Assembly: GCF_009469695.1 (NCBI RefSeq)
Contig: NZ_SSSR01000001.1
Coordinates: 310,001-374,000 of the forward strand
From: Propionivibrio limicola
Lineage (GTDB): Bacteria; Pseudomonadota; Gammaproteobacteria; Burkholderiales; Rhodocyclaceae
Direction: 5' to 3'
Length of the DNA: 64,000 nt
The notes beneath the pieces were generated by a model that had not been told where the DNA came from, did not search any database, and saw only the letters and a program-made list of their open reading frames with translations. The first letter of the stretch is position 1. Each line of letters opens with the position of its first letter. Below, in pieces: positions 8,379-16,341 of the stretch. The position numbers were made by a program, and so were the translations under genes.

Positions 8379-9320
8379 AGAAGAATCCTTCCGTTTCGGT
8401 CACAGCCGCACGCGGCCCATCACTGGTGAATTCGATCGGTGCCGATGGATTGGCGGCCGCATGTTTGGCTAGGCCAAGCGCCCAAAAACGGTCAGAGTGG
8501 CCATCGGCCGTCCGCTCGGCGGTAAAGCGCACGTTGCCGGAGGATGTCACCTGCTTGGTGACTTGCCGCAGATCGGCGCGAATAGCCGGGTCGTACGGGA
8601 TGCGCAGCTTCTTGTCTTCCATCGCCCCACGCACCGGATACGCCAGCGCCTCCTTGGTGCGCGTTGAGAAGGTCACCGCCTCGACGCGATACTCGCCGAA
8701 CTGATCCTGCGCATCGTCCGCCCAGCCGATACCCAAGCCGGTCGCATCGACACAGGTCCGGTCGGCCATCTCGATCAATGGCCACAGCACCTTCTCCTGA
8801 TCCGACTTGCGCATGTTCTGCAGGCAGATCACGCGGCGCGTATACAGCACGTCGCCCAGCTCCTCCAGCAGCCAGGCCACCGTCAAATCCTGCTTGCGGC
8901 CGATATCGATGCCGAGGAACAGGCGGCCGCCCTCGAGGCGCTGCCAATCGGCACCGCTCTCATACTCGGCGCTGGCGATCAGGTCATACTCAAGGAAGGC
9001 GACATCGTCGTCGGCCGGATTGCACATGTACTCCTGCTGGAACGACTCCTCGTCGGCGCAGCCGGAGCGGATGAAATCGAAATAGGCCGCCTCATCCATC
9101 GCCTGCCGCTCATCGTCGGCCGGCAGCATCTGCTGCAGCTTGAACAAAAAGCCCTGGTCGAGCGCGTCCTGCAGCGTCACCCGGTGCAGGCTGATCTTCT
9201 TCGGATTGCCGTGCTCCTTGACCTCGCGGATCAACTGGTTGAAGAAGTTGTGGCTGCCCCGGTGCGTGGAAATCACTTCCATCGAGCCGCCCCAGGTGAT
9301 GCCCGGATACGCTTTCCGCG
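8371..9320 (-). pseudogene. Phage terminase large subunit, 5'-truncated (Mu gp28-like)
   Basis: Only the C-terminal nuclease half and a little of the ATPase half remain. Family-like sequence starts near base 9318 (YPGITWGGSMEVISTHRG) and continues through the RNase H-like nuclease motifs LFLGIDIGRKQDLTVAWLLEE and CVDATGLGIGWADDA. The Walker A/B ATPase motor that drives DNA packaging is missing, so the protein cannot be functional. The open frame continues to an ATG at 9474, but those 50 residues are low-complexity and antisense to a tail gene, so I place the breakpoint near 9320. The intact family member is about 500-550 aa. Confidence 0.8.
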
Positions 9321-9326
9321 CTTGGA

Positions 9327-11045
9327 ATGCCAACGGCGCGGGCGACGATAGCGGCGGAGTTCCCCTCGCTATCCGCAGCGGCAACCGCGCAGTACAACTC
9401 CTATGCCGAAAGGCCGACTGTTGCGATGTCGGCGGCGGAATGGCAGTACGCGGCGCCGGTTTCGATTGGTGCACAGGAAAACAGCCAATCCCCGCGCCGC
9501 GATGCTTCCGGCAGCGAGTCCCGATTTACGCCGGCAGACACCGCACAGGCCGGGGCGCTGTCCGCGATGCCGCTCGCGCTCGACGCGCTGCCTATTCAAC
9601 ACGCCGAGAAGCACGCAACAGCGGCGCCCGCCGCCTCGCGCAGCACCGCAGCGCACCAAGACGCCGCGCGGGATCGCCGCGCCTCCCGCGCCGCACATCA
9701 CCAAGACGCTGCCCGCCTTCGCCAATCGCGCTCGGCGCGGCATCAGGACACGCTGCGCACCAGTCGCCGCGCGCTGGCGTCGCCGTATTCGTTCGGCAGC
9801 ACAGCACATGGCGGCTTCGATTCCGTTGCGGGCGCCGGTGCTGACGTTCGCAGCTTCGCGCAGAGCTACGAGCAGAACGCTATCCGGCCAGCAGCTGGTA
9901 AGTGGGTCAAGCCAACAGAACCGGAAACGACTGGTTATGAGCCAACTGCCAATTTATTGTTTTTTCGGCCATCGGATGGCTCGGCCGCGTTGCTGTTCGG
10001 TAACGATGGCGATGCGCTCAGCGCTGCGGTCATTGTGCCGATCAGGAGGAGATATATTGTGATCAACACGCAGTCACTCATGCGAGTCGGTGATGGTTTG
10101 ACGATTCCGGCTTCTGATATCAAGGTGTCGATCGACGTCGATTCATGGGCGTGGGGCTGGTCAGCGACGGTTCCTGGCGCGTATCTGTATGAGTTGCAGG
10201 CTGGGATTGGTGAGCTTGTTGAGCTGGAGGCGAATGTCAATGGGCACACATTCCGTTTGTCCGTCGAAACAATTCAGAGCAGTCGCAGTTTCGGAAAATC
10301 AACCCTATCTGTTTCTGGTCGCAGTCGTGCCGCCTGGCTCGCGGCTCCTTATGCAGACATCGCCAATCGTGCCAATACAACACAGATGACGGCGCAGCAA
10401 CTGATGGCGCTCGCGCTGACGGAGAACGGCGTGTCTCTTGGCTGGGATATTGACTGGCAGATTACGGACTGGATCGTCCCCGCCGGCGTCTGGTCGCATT
10501 CCGGCACGGCCATTGAAGCGTGCATGTCGATTGCTGAGGCGGTTGGTGCCTATATCCAGTCAGATCCGAATGATCAGGTTCTGCGCGTACAGCCGCGTTA
10601 TCCAGCGGCCCCATGGGGGTGGGACGATTTGACGCCGGATATTGAGCTGCCCGAGGATGTTTGCGTGACAGAGGGCATTGAGTTCGTCGATAAACCTGCC
10701 TACAACACGGTTTTTGTTTCCGGTCAGGCGCAAGGCGTACTTGGTCACGTCACTCGCGGCGGGACGGATGGAAGTCGTGCAGCCCCGATGATTATCGATC
10801 CGCTGGTGACCCATGCCGATGCGGCACGCCAGCGCGGTACGGCCGTTTTATCCGATACCGGCCGCCAGAAACTGATTTCGTTGAGCCTGCCGGTGCTTGA
10901 GGAGACTGGAATCATCCTGCCAGGCAAGTTGGTTCGGTATACAGAAAGCGGTAAAACCCACCTGGGTCTTTCGCGTTCGGTTGATGTCGAGGCCAAGTTC
11001 CCGAAAGTCCGTCAAACCATCATGCTGGAAAGCCATGTCCTTTAA
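9327..11045 (+). CDS. Phage tail hub/baseplate-like protein, 5' end uncertain
   Basis: This 572-residue open frame lies on the opposite strand from the head genes. The C-terminal 300 residues look like a tail hub protein (gp27/gpP/gpD type): an SIDVDSWAWGWSATVPG segment, a central domain, and the ending DPLVTHADAARQRGTAVL ... PGKLVRYTES ... GLSRSVDVEA. The N-terminal 190 residues are low-complexity with repeated HQDAARLR-like units and then FFRPSDGSAALLFGNDG, as in some siphovirus tail proteins. The true start may be ATG 9426 (MSAAEWQY), or the gene may be cut at the join near 9320. Assignment as hub is by motif likeness and moderate in confidence. Confidence 0.65.
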   Translation: MPTARATIAAEFPSLSAAATAQYNSYAERPTVAMSAAEWQYAAPVSIGAQENSQSPRRDASGSESRFTPADTAQAGALSAMPLALDALPIQHAEKHATAAPAASRSTAAHQDAARDRRASRAAHHQDAARLRQSRSARHQDTLRTSRRALASPYSFGSTAHGGFDSVAGAGADVRSFAQSYEQNAIRPAAGKWVKPTEPETTGYEPTANLLFFRPSDGSAALLFGNDGDALSAAVIVPIRRRYIVINTQSLMRVGDGLTIPASDIKVSIDVDSWAWGWSATVPGAYLYELQAGIGELVELEANVNGHTFRLSVETIQSSRSFGKSTLSVSGRSRAAWLAAPYADIANRANTTQMTAQQLMALALTENGVSLGWDIDWQITDWIVPAGVWSHSGTAIEACMSIAEAVGAYIQSDPNDQVLRVQPRYPAAPWGWDDLTPDIELPEDVCVTEGIEFVDKPAYNTVFVSGQAQGVLGHVTRGGTDGSRAAPMIIDPLVTHADAARQRGTAVLSDTGRQKLISLSLPVLEETGIILPGKLVRYTESGKTHLGLSRSVDVEAKFPKVRQTIMLESHVL

Positions 11046-11259
11046 CCTATACGCACGGCTGCGCAATCTGTTTCCTGATGCCCGTCTGCAGGTCGGTACG
11101 GTTAGCGCAGTAAATACTGACTCGGTGACAGTAACGCTTCCCGATGGGGCGCTGCTGAGAGCGAGGGGGGGGGCAAACGTCGGCGACAAAGTTTATCTTC
11201 GCGACGGAGTGATCGAAGGATCCGCTCCAGACCTTCAGATCGTCGAGATCGAAATCTAG
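11035..11259 (+). CDS. Small phage tail-module protein, unknown
   Basis: This is a 74-residue protein starting MSFNLYARLRNLFPDA. The start at 11035 overlaps the end of the hub gene by 11 bases, a typical phage coupling; the frame is open further upstream but only antisense-like sequence is there. It appears as a small beta-rich domain (VGTVSAVNTDSVTVTLPDGALLRARG, then GDKVYLRDGVIEG), reminiscent of small OB-like proteins next to hub genes in siphovirus-tailed transposable phages. A run of eight G bases at 11165-11172 is a possible slippage site. It is the last gene before the right phage end. Confidence 0.6.
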   Translation: MSFNLYARLRNLFPDARLQVGTVSAVNTDSVTVTLPDGALLRARGGANVGDKVYLRDGVIEGSAPDLQIVEIEI

Positions 11260-11309
11260 CCTTCTCAGTGGTAAATTTTGTTTGCTGTCGGTAAAGCTCT
11301 GAATTTCTG

Positions 11310-11343
11310 ATTTATCTCGCACAGCGCGGCGCATTTATCGCGC
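11310..11343 (-). other. Right phage end: two putative transposase-binding motifs
   Basis: Reading inward from the right terminus (11352), R1 is GCGCGATAAAT at 11343-11333 and R2 is GCGAGATAAAT at 11320-11310. They occupy positions 10-20 and 33-43 from the end, the same as L1 and L2 on the left. The terminal bases are also alike (TAA on both ends). Confidence 0.65.
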
Positions 11344-11352
11344 GCGGCATTA

Positions 11353-11358
11353 CTCAAC
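11353..11358. repeat. Right copy of the target-site duplication (CTCAAC)
   Basis: It matches 4576-4581. From here the moxR frame is uninterrupted, in the same codon phase as the left copy. Confidence 0.75.
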
Positions 11359-12262
11359 GATCGACGCGGTCATCTCGGCCGCCAACCGCATCATCCTCGG
11401 CAAGGACACACAAATCCGGCTGGCGCTGGCCTGCCTGCTGGCGCGCGGCCATCTGCTGATCGAAGACCGCCCCGGTGTCGGCAAGACGACCCTGGCGCAC
11501 ATGCTGGCCCGCTTGCTCGGCCTGCACTTTTCGCGCGTGCAATTTACGAGCGACATGCTACCGGCCGATGTCATCGGCCTCTCGATCTACGACCGCGAAC
11601 GCAGCGAATTCAAGTTCCTGCCCGGCGCGATCTTTTCGCAAGTGCTGCTGGCCGACGAAATCAACCGCGCGACGCCGAAAACGCAAAGCGCCCTGCTCGA
11701 AGCGATGGAGGAACGCCAGGTCACCGTCGAAGGCGAAACGCGGCCGCTGCCCGAACCGTTCTTCGTCATCGCGACGCAAAATCCCTCTACCCAGATCGGC
11801 ACCTTTCCGCTGCCCGAATCGCAGCTCGACCGTTTTCTGATGCGCATCGAACTCGGCTATCCCGATCGGGCGGCCGAACGCGCCCTGCTGGAAAGCGGTG
11901 GCCGGCACGACACGCTCGCCGCCATCCAGCCCTGTCTGACGCCTGATCAGCTCCCGTCGTTGCAGCGCACGGCGGCCGATGTGCATGTTTCGCCGGCGCT
12001 GCTCGATTACCTGCAAGCCCTCGTCGAGGCCACGCGCACCAGCCAGCGCTTTGTCCATGGACTGAGTCCACGCGCGGCGCTGGCGCTGATCGCCGCGGCC
12101 CGTGCCTGGGCGTTCATTGACGGCCGCACGATGGTCATGCCGGAAGACGTGCAGGCCGTGTTGCCGAGCGTCGCCTGCCATCGCTTGCAGCTGAGCAACA
12201 GCGCCAGCCACGCCCGGCCCGAAGATATTGTCCAGTTGATCCGCTCGATACCGGTCGTCTGA
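11353..12262 (+). CDS. MoxR-family AAA+ ATPase, start codon removed by prophage insertion
   Basis: MoxR ATPases are chaperone-like AAA+ proteins that act with DUF58 and transglutaminase partners on envelope or metalloenzyme assembly. The family signature begins at once (ANRIILGK, LALACLLARGHLLIED), with Walker A GVGKTT at 11474-11491, Walker B VLLADEINRATPKTQSALLEAMEE, sensor 1 IATQNP and the lid. No ATG, GTG or TTG occurs in frame between the upstream stop at 11300 and Walker A. The first ATG (11494/11501) would delete Walker A. The missing start is at 4556, on the far side of the prophage. The gene is therefore probably inactive, unless a rare start such as ATT 11303 is used. Confidence 0.85.
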
Positions 12263-12282
12263 CGAAGCTCACAAAACACCGC

Positions 12283-13266
12283 ATGGCCCGCACATTCGCT
12301 CGACCACTCCCGCTCACGGCGGCCTTCCGGCGCTGGCTGTTCCGGCTCGGCCCCGACAGCGATTTGCCGATCATCCTCACGCAGCGACGCATCTTCATCC
12401 TGCCCACCGGGGCCGGCGTGCTTTATGGCGTCGTACTGATCGTGATGCTGATCGGCGCGATCAACTACAACCTGAGCCTCGGCCATGCGCTGGTTTTTCT
12501 GCTCATGGCGCTCGGACTCGTCGCCATGGTGCACACCTTCCGCAACCTGCTCGGCCTGCGCCTCACGCCCGGCCCGGCCGAAGCGGTCTTCGCCGGGGAG
12601 ACGGCCCGCTTTCCGCTTTTTGTCGAAAACCCGCGCCGGCATGCACGCTACGCGCTCGAACTTCACTTTGACGGCGCCGGGGAAACATTGCGCCTCGACG
12701 AAATCCCTGCCGGCGAGCAGCGTCTGGCCGTCATCGCATATCCAGCCATCCGGCGCGGACGACTCGTTCCCGGGCGGATCACGCTGGCCAGCCGTTTTCC
12801 GCTCGGTCTCTTTCGCACATGGTGCTACCCGCATCCGCCATTTTCCTGCCTCGTTTATCCGAAGCCGATCGACTCGCCGCTGCCGTTGCCGCTCGCGGCG
12901 GCCCAATCGGGCGAGCAGCCGGGCAAGAGCGGTCTGGAGGACTTTGCCGGACTGCGCGAGCGGCAACCCAACGAATCGCCGCGCCACATCGCGTGGAAAG
13001 CCGTTGCCCGCGATGCTGACCATCGGCCGTTGCTGGTCAAGCAGTTCGATGGCGGCGGCGTCGATGAAATCCGGCTCGACTGGGCAATGACGGATCCCGG
13101 TCTGGACACGGAAACCCGCTTGTCGCAGCTCGCCGGCTGGATCGTCGCTGCCGAGCGGCGGCAACAGCATTACGGTCTGCGCCTGCCCGGTCGCGAAATC
13201 GCCCCCGGACACGGCCGCCTCCACCGCGACACCTGCCTTGAAGCGCTGGCCCTGTATGGCGATTAG
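12283..13266 (+). CDS. DUF58 domain membrane protein, MoxR operon
   Basis: This 327-residue protein has two N-terminal membrane helices (about residues 40-95, GVLYGVVLIVMLIGAINYNL and ALVFLLMALGLVAMVHTF). A beta-rich periplasmic or cytosolic stretch follows, and then the DUF58 core with EDFAGLRERQPNESPRHIAWKAVARD around 225-250. DUF58 proteins occur almost always between moxR and a TgpA-type transglutaminase, as here; their molecular role is unsettled. It lies 20 bases after moxR and overlaps the next gene, so it depends on the same transcript, which the prophage insertion may have cut off. Confidence 0.88.
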   Translation: MARTFARPLPLTAAFRRWLFRLGPDSDLPIILTQRRIFILPTGAGVLYGVVLIVMLIGAINYNLSLGHALVFLLMALGLVAMVHTFRNLLGLRLTPGPAEAVFAGETARFPLFVENPRRHARYALELHFDGAGETLRLDEIPAGEQRLAVIAYPAIRRGRLVPGRITLASRFPLGLFRTWCYPHPPFSCLVYPKPIDSPLPLPLAAAQSGEQPGKSGLEDFAGLRERQPNESPRHIAWKAVARDADHRPLLVKQFDGGGVDEIRLDWAMTDPGLDTETRLSQLAGWIVAAERRQQHYGLRLPGREIAPGHGRLHRDTCLEALALYGD

Positions 13267-15280
13267 TCTTTTCCGCACCGGGCGCAAACTGAAGACTTCC
13301 CCAAGCGCCCCGCTGCTCGAACACGGCACCCTCCCCTGGCTGCTGGCCGTTGCACTGGCCACTGCCGGCCCGCACGTCAGCCACTTGCCGCCGTGGCTCT
13401 CGCTGCTGGCCGGCCTGCTTCTCGTCTGGCGGGCACTGATCTGGCAACGGAATGGACGGCTGCCGCCGCGCTGGCTGCTCGCCGGCCTCGTCATCGCCGG
13501 TTCGGCAGGCATCGCCTTTCAATTCCGCACGCTGTTCGGCCGCGAAGCCGGGGTCGCCATGCTCGTTTTTTTCATGGCACTCAAGCCGATGGAAATGAAG
13601 GCGCAGCGCGACGCCTTCGTCGTCATCATGCTCGGCTTCTTTCTGCTGGTGACGCATTACCTCTACTCGCAGAGCATCGCCACCGGCGTTTGGCTGCTCG
13701 GAACGGCCACGCTGCTGACGGCGACGCTGATCCGGCTGTCCGGCGGCGCGCAACCGGTGCGGGCGATAGTCAAATACGCCGGCCTGCTGGTCGCGCAGTC
13801 GTTGCCGTTGATGCTCGTTCTTTTCCTGCTCTTCCCGCGCGTATCCGGCCCGTTGTGGGGATTGCCGCTGGACGCCCACGCCGGCCTCACCGGGCTGTCC
13901 GACAGCATGTCGCCGGGATCGCTGAGCAATCTGATTCAGTCCGGCGCCATCGCGTTTCGCGCCCAATTCTCCGGTCAGCCGCCCGAACAATCGCGGCTTT
14001 ATTGGCGCGGCCCGGCTTTCAGCCTTTACGACGGGAAAACCTGGCGCCCCGACCCGCCACCAGCGCCCAATCCGCGCTCCGCTACGCAACCCATCATCGA
14101 AGCCCGCGCCACGCCAATCAGCTACAGCATCACGCTGGAGCCGCACAACCAGCGCTGGCTGCTGGCGCTCGACCTGCCGGTGGCGCTGCCGGAAAACAGC
14201 ACGCTGGCGCCAACATTCGAAGCGCTCGCCCGCGAACCCGTACGCAGTCGCGCCCGCTTCGCCTTCCGCTCCTCGCCCGACCATGTCGCCAACCGAAGCG
14301 AGGACAGCGCGATGCTCCGGCAAGCGCTGCGTCTCCCGCCCGGGCTCAATCCACGAACTCGAACGCTAGCCGCCGAATGGAAACAAGCGCTGGCCTCGCC
14401 CGAGCAGATTTCCGCCGCCGCCCTGCGTTTTTTCCGTGAAGAGCAGTTTTTCTACACGCTGCGTCCGCCGCTGCTCGGCCAGCACGCCGTCGACGAATTC
14501 CTGTTCGCCACCCGGCGCGGTTTCTGCGAACACTACGCCAGCGCCTACGTCGTGCTGATGCGCGCCGCCGGCGTCCCGGCACGCGTCGTCGTCGGCTATC
14601 AGGGCGGCGAAATCAACCCGGTCGACGGCTATCTGACGGTTCGCCAGTCGGACGCGCACGCCTGGGCCGAAATCTGGGTCGAGAACAAGGGCTGGCTGCG
14701 CGTCGACCCGACGGCGGCCGTGGCGCCTTCGCGTGTCGAGCGCGGCATCGGCGCGTCGCTCGGCGCCGACGAACCGCTGCCGGCGCTTGTCCGTCTCGAC
14801 GCGGGCTGGCTGCAAACCCTGCGCCATCGCTGGGAAGCGGCCGACAACGCCTGGAACCAGTGGGTCCTCGGGTACAATCCGCAGCGTCAGCGCGAACTGC
14901 TCTCGCGGCTTGGTCTGGCCAATGCGGACTGGGCGAAAATGATCGCTGCCCTCGCCGCCCTGGGTGGTGTGTGCCTGTTGCTGGTCGCGTTCTGGACGTT
15001 GTATCAAGCGCCCGGAACGCCCGCCGAAGTCCGCGCCTGGCAGCGCTTTTGCCGCCGGCTCGAACGGTTCGGCATCCGTCGTGCGGCTTGGGAAGGGCCG
15101 TTCGACTTCGCCGCCCGTGTCGTCCGGGAACATCCTGACTTGGGGCCGCTGACGAACGAGGCTGCCCAAGCCTTCGCCGACTTGCGCTACGGCGCCGGCC
15201 GGCCCGAACAACTGAAACAACTGGAGGCGTGCAGCCGACGCATAAAAAGCATCCCTGCCTCCCGGAGAGAACGAGCTTGA
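13256..15280 (+). CDS. Transglutaminase-like membrane protein, TgpA family
   Basis: The 674-residue protein resembles TgpA of Pseudomonas, an inner-membrane protein with a periplasmic transglutaminase-like domain. The N-terminal 190 residues contain several membrane helices. A DUF3488-like periplasmic part follows. The catalytic core has Cys in RRGFCEHYASAYVVLMRAAG, His in SDAHAWAE and Asp in GWLRVDPTAAV, so the triad is complete. A further helix (MIAALAALGGVCLLLVAFW) and a C-terminal DUF4129-like tail close the protein. ATG 13256 is preferred since it gives MAISLFRTGRKL and an 11-base overlap with the DUF58 gene; an ATG at 13238 is possible. Confidence 0.88.
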   Translation: MAISLFRTGRKLKTSPSAPLLEHGTLPWLLAVALATAGPHVSHLPPWLSLLAGLLLVWRALIWQRNGRLPPRWLLAGLVIAGSAGIAFQFRTLFGREAGVAMLVFFMALKPMEMKAQRDAFVVIMLGFFLLVTHYLYSQSIATGVWLLGTATLLTATLIRLSGGAQPVRAIVKYAGLLVAQSLPLMLVLFLLFPRVSGPLWGLPLDAHAGLTGLSDSMSPGSLSNLIQSGAIAFRAQFSGQPPEQSRLYWRGPAFSLYDGKTWRPDPPPAPNPRSATQPIIEARATPISYSITLEPHNQRWLLALDLPVALPENSTLAPTFEALAREPVRSRARFAFRSSPDHVANRSEDSAMLRQALRLPPGLNPRTRTLAAEWKQALASPEQISAAALRFFREEQFFYTLRPPLLGQHAVDEFLFATRRGFCEHYASAYVVLMRAAGVPARVVVGYQGGEINPVDGYLTVRQSDAHAWAEIWVENKGWLRVDPTAAVAPSRVERGIGASLGADEPLPALVRLDAGWLQTLRHRWEAADNAWNQWVLGYNPQRQRELLSRLGLANADWAKMIAALAALGGVCLLLVAFWTLYQAPGTPAEVRAWQRFCRRLERFGIRRAAWEGPFDFAARVVREHPDLGPLTNEAAQAFADLRYGAGRPEQLKQLEACSRRIKSIPASRRERA

Positions 15281-16341
15281 AAAAGACATTGACCGCCGTG
15301 CTGATCGGCCTGATGGGAATTGCCGCCGCCGTTATTCCAGCGACCAGCCACGCCAGCAAGAACACCAAGAAAGTCGCCGCGGCCAAAGCAGCCAGTGCCC
15401 CCGCCTTCAGCGAATCCCAGGACGTTCACGAGTTCATCCAGACCATGCATGAACAGCATGGCTTCGACGTCGAACACCTGACGCGCCAGTTTTCGCGCAT
15501 CCACAGCAACCAAACTGTCCTGCGCGCCATCCGTCCGGCCGCCGTCCCCGAACTGCAACGCTCCTGGCAACGCTACCGCGCCCGCTTCCTCAACGAACGG
15601 CGGCTCACCGCCGGCCTGCGTTTCTGGGAGGAAAACGGCGCCGAACTCAAGCGCGCCGAGGCCATCTACGGCGTCCCGCAGGAGATAATCGTCGCCATCA
15701 TCGGCGTCGAAACGGAATACGGGCGCAACATGGGCAGCTTCAGCGTGCTGGAGGCGCTCAGCACCCTCGCCTTCGATTACCCGCCCCGCGCCCCGTTCTT
15801 CCGCAACGAACTCGAACAGTTTCTGCTGATGGCACGGGAAAACGGTTTCAGTCCGCTCGACTACAAGGGCTCCTACGCCGGGGCGATCGGCATTCCGCAG
15901 TTCATGCCGAGCAGCCAGCGCCGCTTTGCCGTCGATTTTGACGGCGACGACCGCGTCGACCTGCGCCGCAGCCCGACCGATGCCATCGGCAGTGTCGCCC
16001 GCTTCCTCAACATGCACGGCTGGCAGGCCAACGCGCCGGTCGCGGTGCCGGCCAGCGTCAGCCAGGATCCGGCGGCGCTCATCGCCGCCGGCATCAAGCC
16101 GACGCAGCCTCTCCAGGCGCTGCAGGAACAGGGCATCGTCGCGCTGACCAGCGCGCCCGTCGCCAACGACAAACCGGCCGCGCTGATCGACCTCGCCAGC
16201 CCCGACGAGCCGACCGAATACTGGCTCGGCTTCGACAATTTTTACGTCATCACGCGCTACAACAGGTCGAGTTTCTACGCGATGTCGGTCTTCCTGCTCG
16301 CCGAAACGTTGCGCGAAGCGCGCGTCACCACGGCCGGATGA
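15277..16341 (+). CDS. mltB: Lytic murein transglycosylase B
   Basis: This cleaves the MurNAc-GlcNAc bond of peptidoglycan with 1,6-anhydro ring formation. The TTG at 15277 is chosen as start: GGAGAGA lies just upstream, it overlaps the preceding stop, and it begins a signal peptide (KKTLTAVLIGLMG...SHA); the in-frame ATG at 15229 would bury the signal. The MltB/SLT_2 domain is complete, with catalytic Glu in VAIIGVETEYGRNMG and the conserved YAGAIGIPQFMPSSQRRFAVDFDGD. The mature end is YNRSSFYAMSVFLLAETL. No lipobox cysteine is seen, so it is probably a soluble periplasmic form rather than membrane-anchored. Confidence 0.9.
   Translation: MKKTLTAVLIGLMGIAAAVIPATSHASKNTKKVAAAKAASAPAFSESQDVHEFIQTMHEQHGFDVEHLTRQFSRIHSNQTVLRAIRPAAVPELQRSWQRYRARFLNERRLTAGLRFWEENGAELKRAEAIYGVPQEIIVAIIGVETEYGRNMGSFSVLEALSTLAFDYPPRAPFFRNELEQFLLMARENGFSPLDYKGSYAGAIGIPQFMPSSQRRFAVDFDGDDRVDLRRSPTDAIGSVARFLNMHGWQANAPVAVPASVSQDPAALIAAGIKPTQPLQALQEQGIVALTSAPVANDKPAALIDLASPDEPTEYWLGFDNFYVITRYNRSSFYAMSVFLLAETLREARVTTAG

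Larger units (their letters stand above)
4582..11352. mobile_element. Defective Mu-like transposable prophage, internally deleted and rearranged
   Basis: This 6.8-kb element interrupts moxR after its eighth codon. It is bounded by CTCAAC on both sides and by matching end sequences with paired GCGAGATAWWT motifs. Contents are a leftward head module (gpG, small protein, MuF, DUF935 portal, 5'-truncated terminase) from 4723 to about 9320 and a rightward tail fragment from 9327 to 11259. Complete phages of this kind are about 35-40 kb; no transposase (MuA/MuB), repressor, lysis, protease/major capsid, tape-measure or fibre genes remain. The head and tail modules point away from each other, which implies an inversion as well as large deletions. 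Confidence 0.85.

Noticed and set aside
9321-9474. N-terminal 50 residues of the terminase open frame
   Set aside because: They are low-complexity, unlike terminase, and antisense to the tail-hub gene; terminase-like sequence stops near 9318.
9403-10062. Alternative 219-codon frame on the plus strand
   Set aside because: It is Arg/Ala/Pro-rich and out of frame with the hub gene, whose frame carries the recognisable domain.
11501-12262. MoxR starting at the first ATG, as a shorter intact gene
   Set aside because: This start removes Walker A (11474-11491) and the conserved N-terminal region, both of which are encoded in frame upstream. The true start is on the other side of the prophage.
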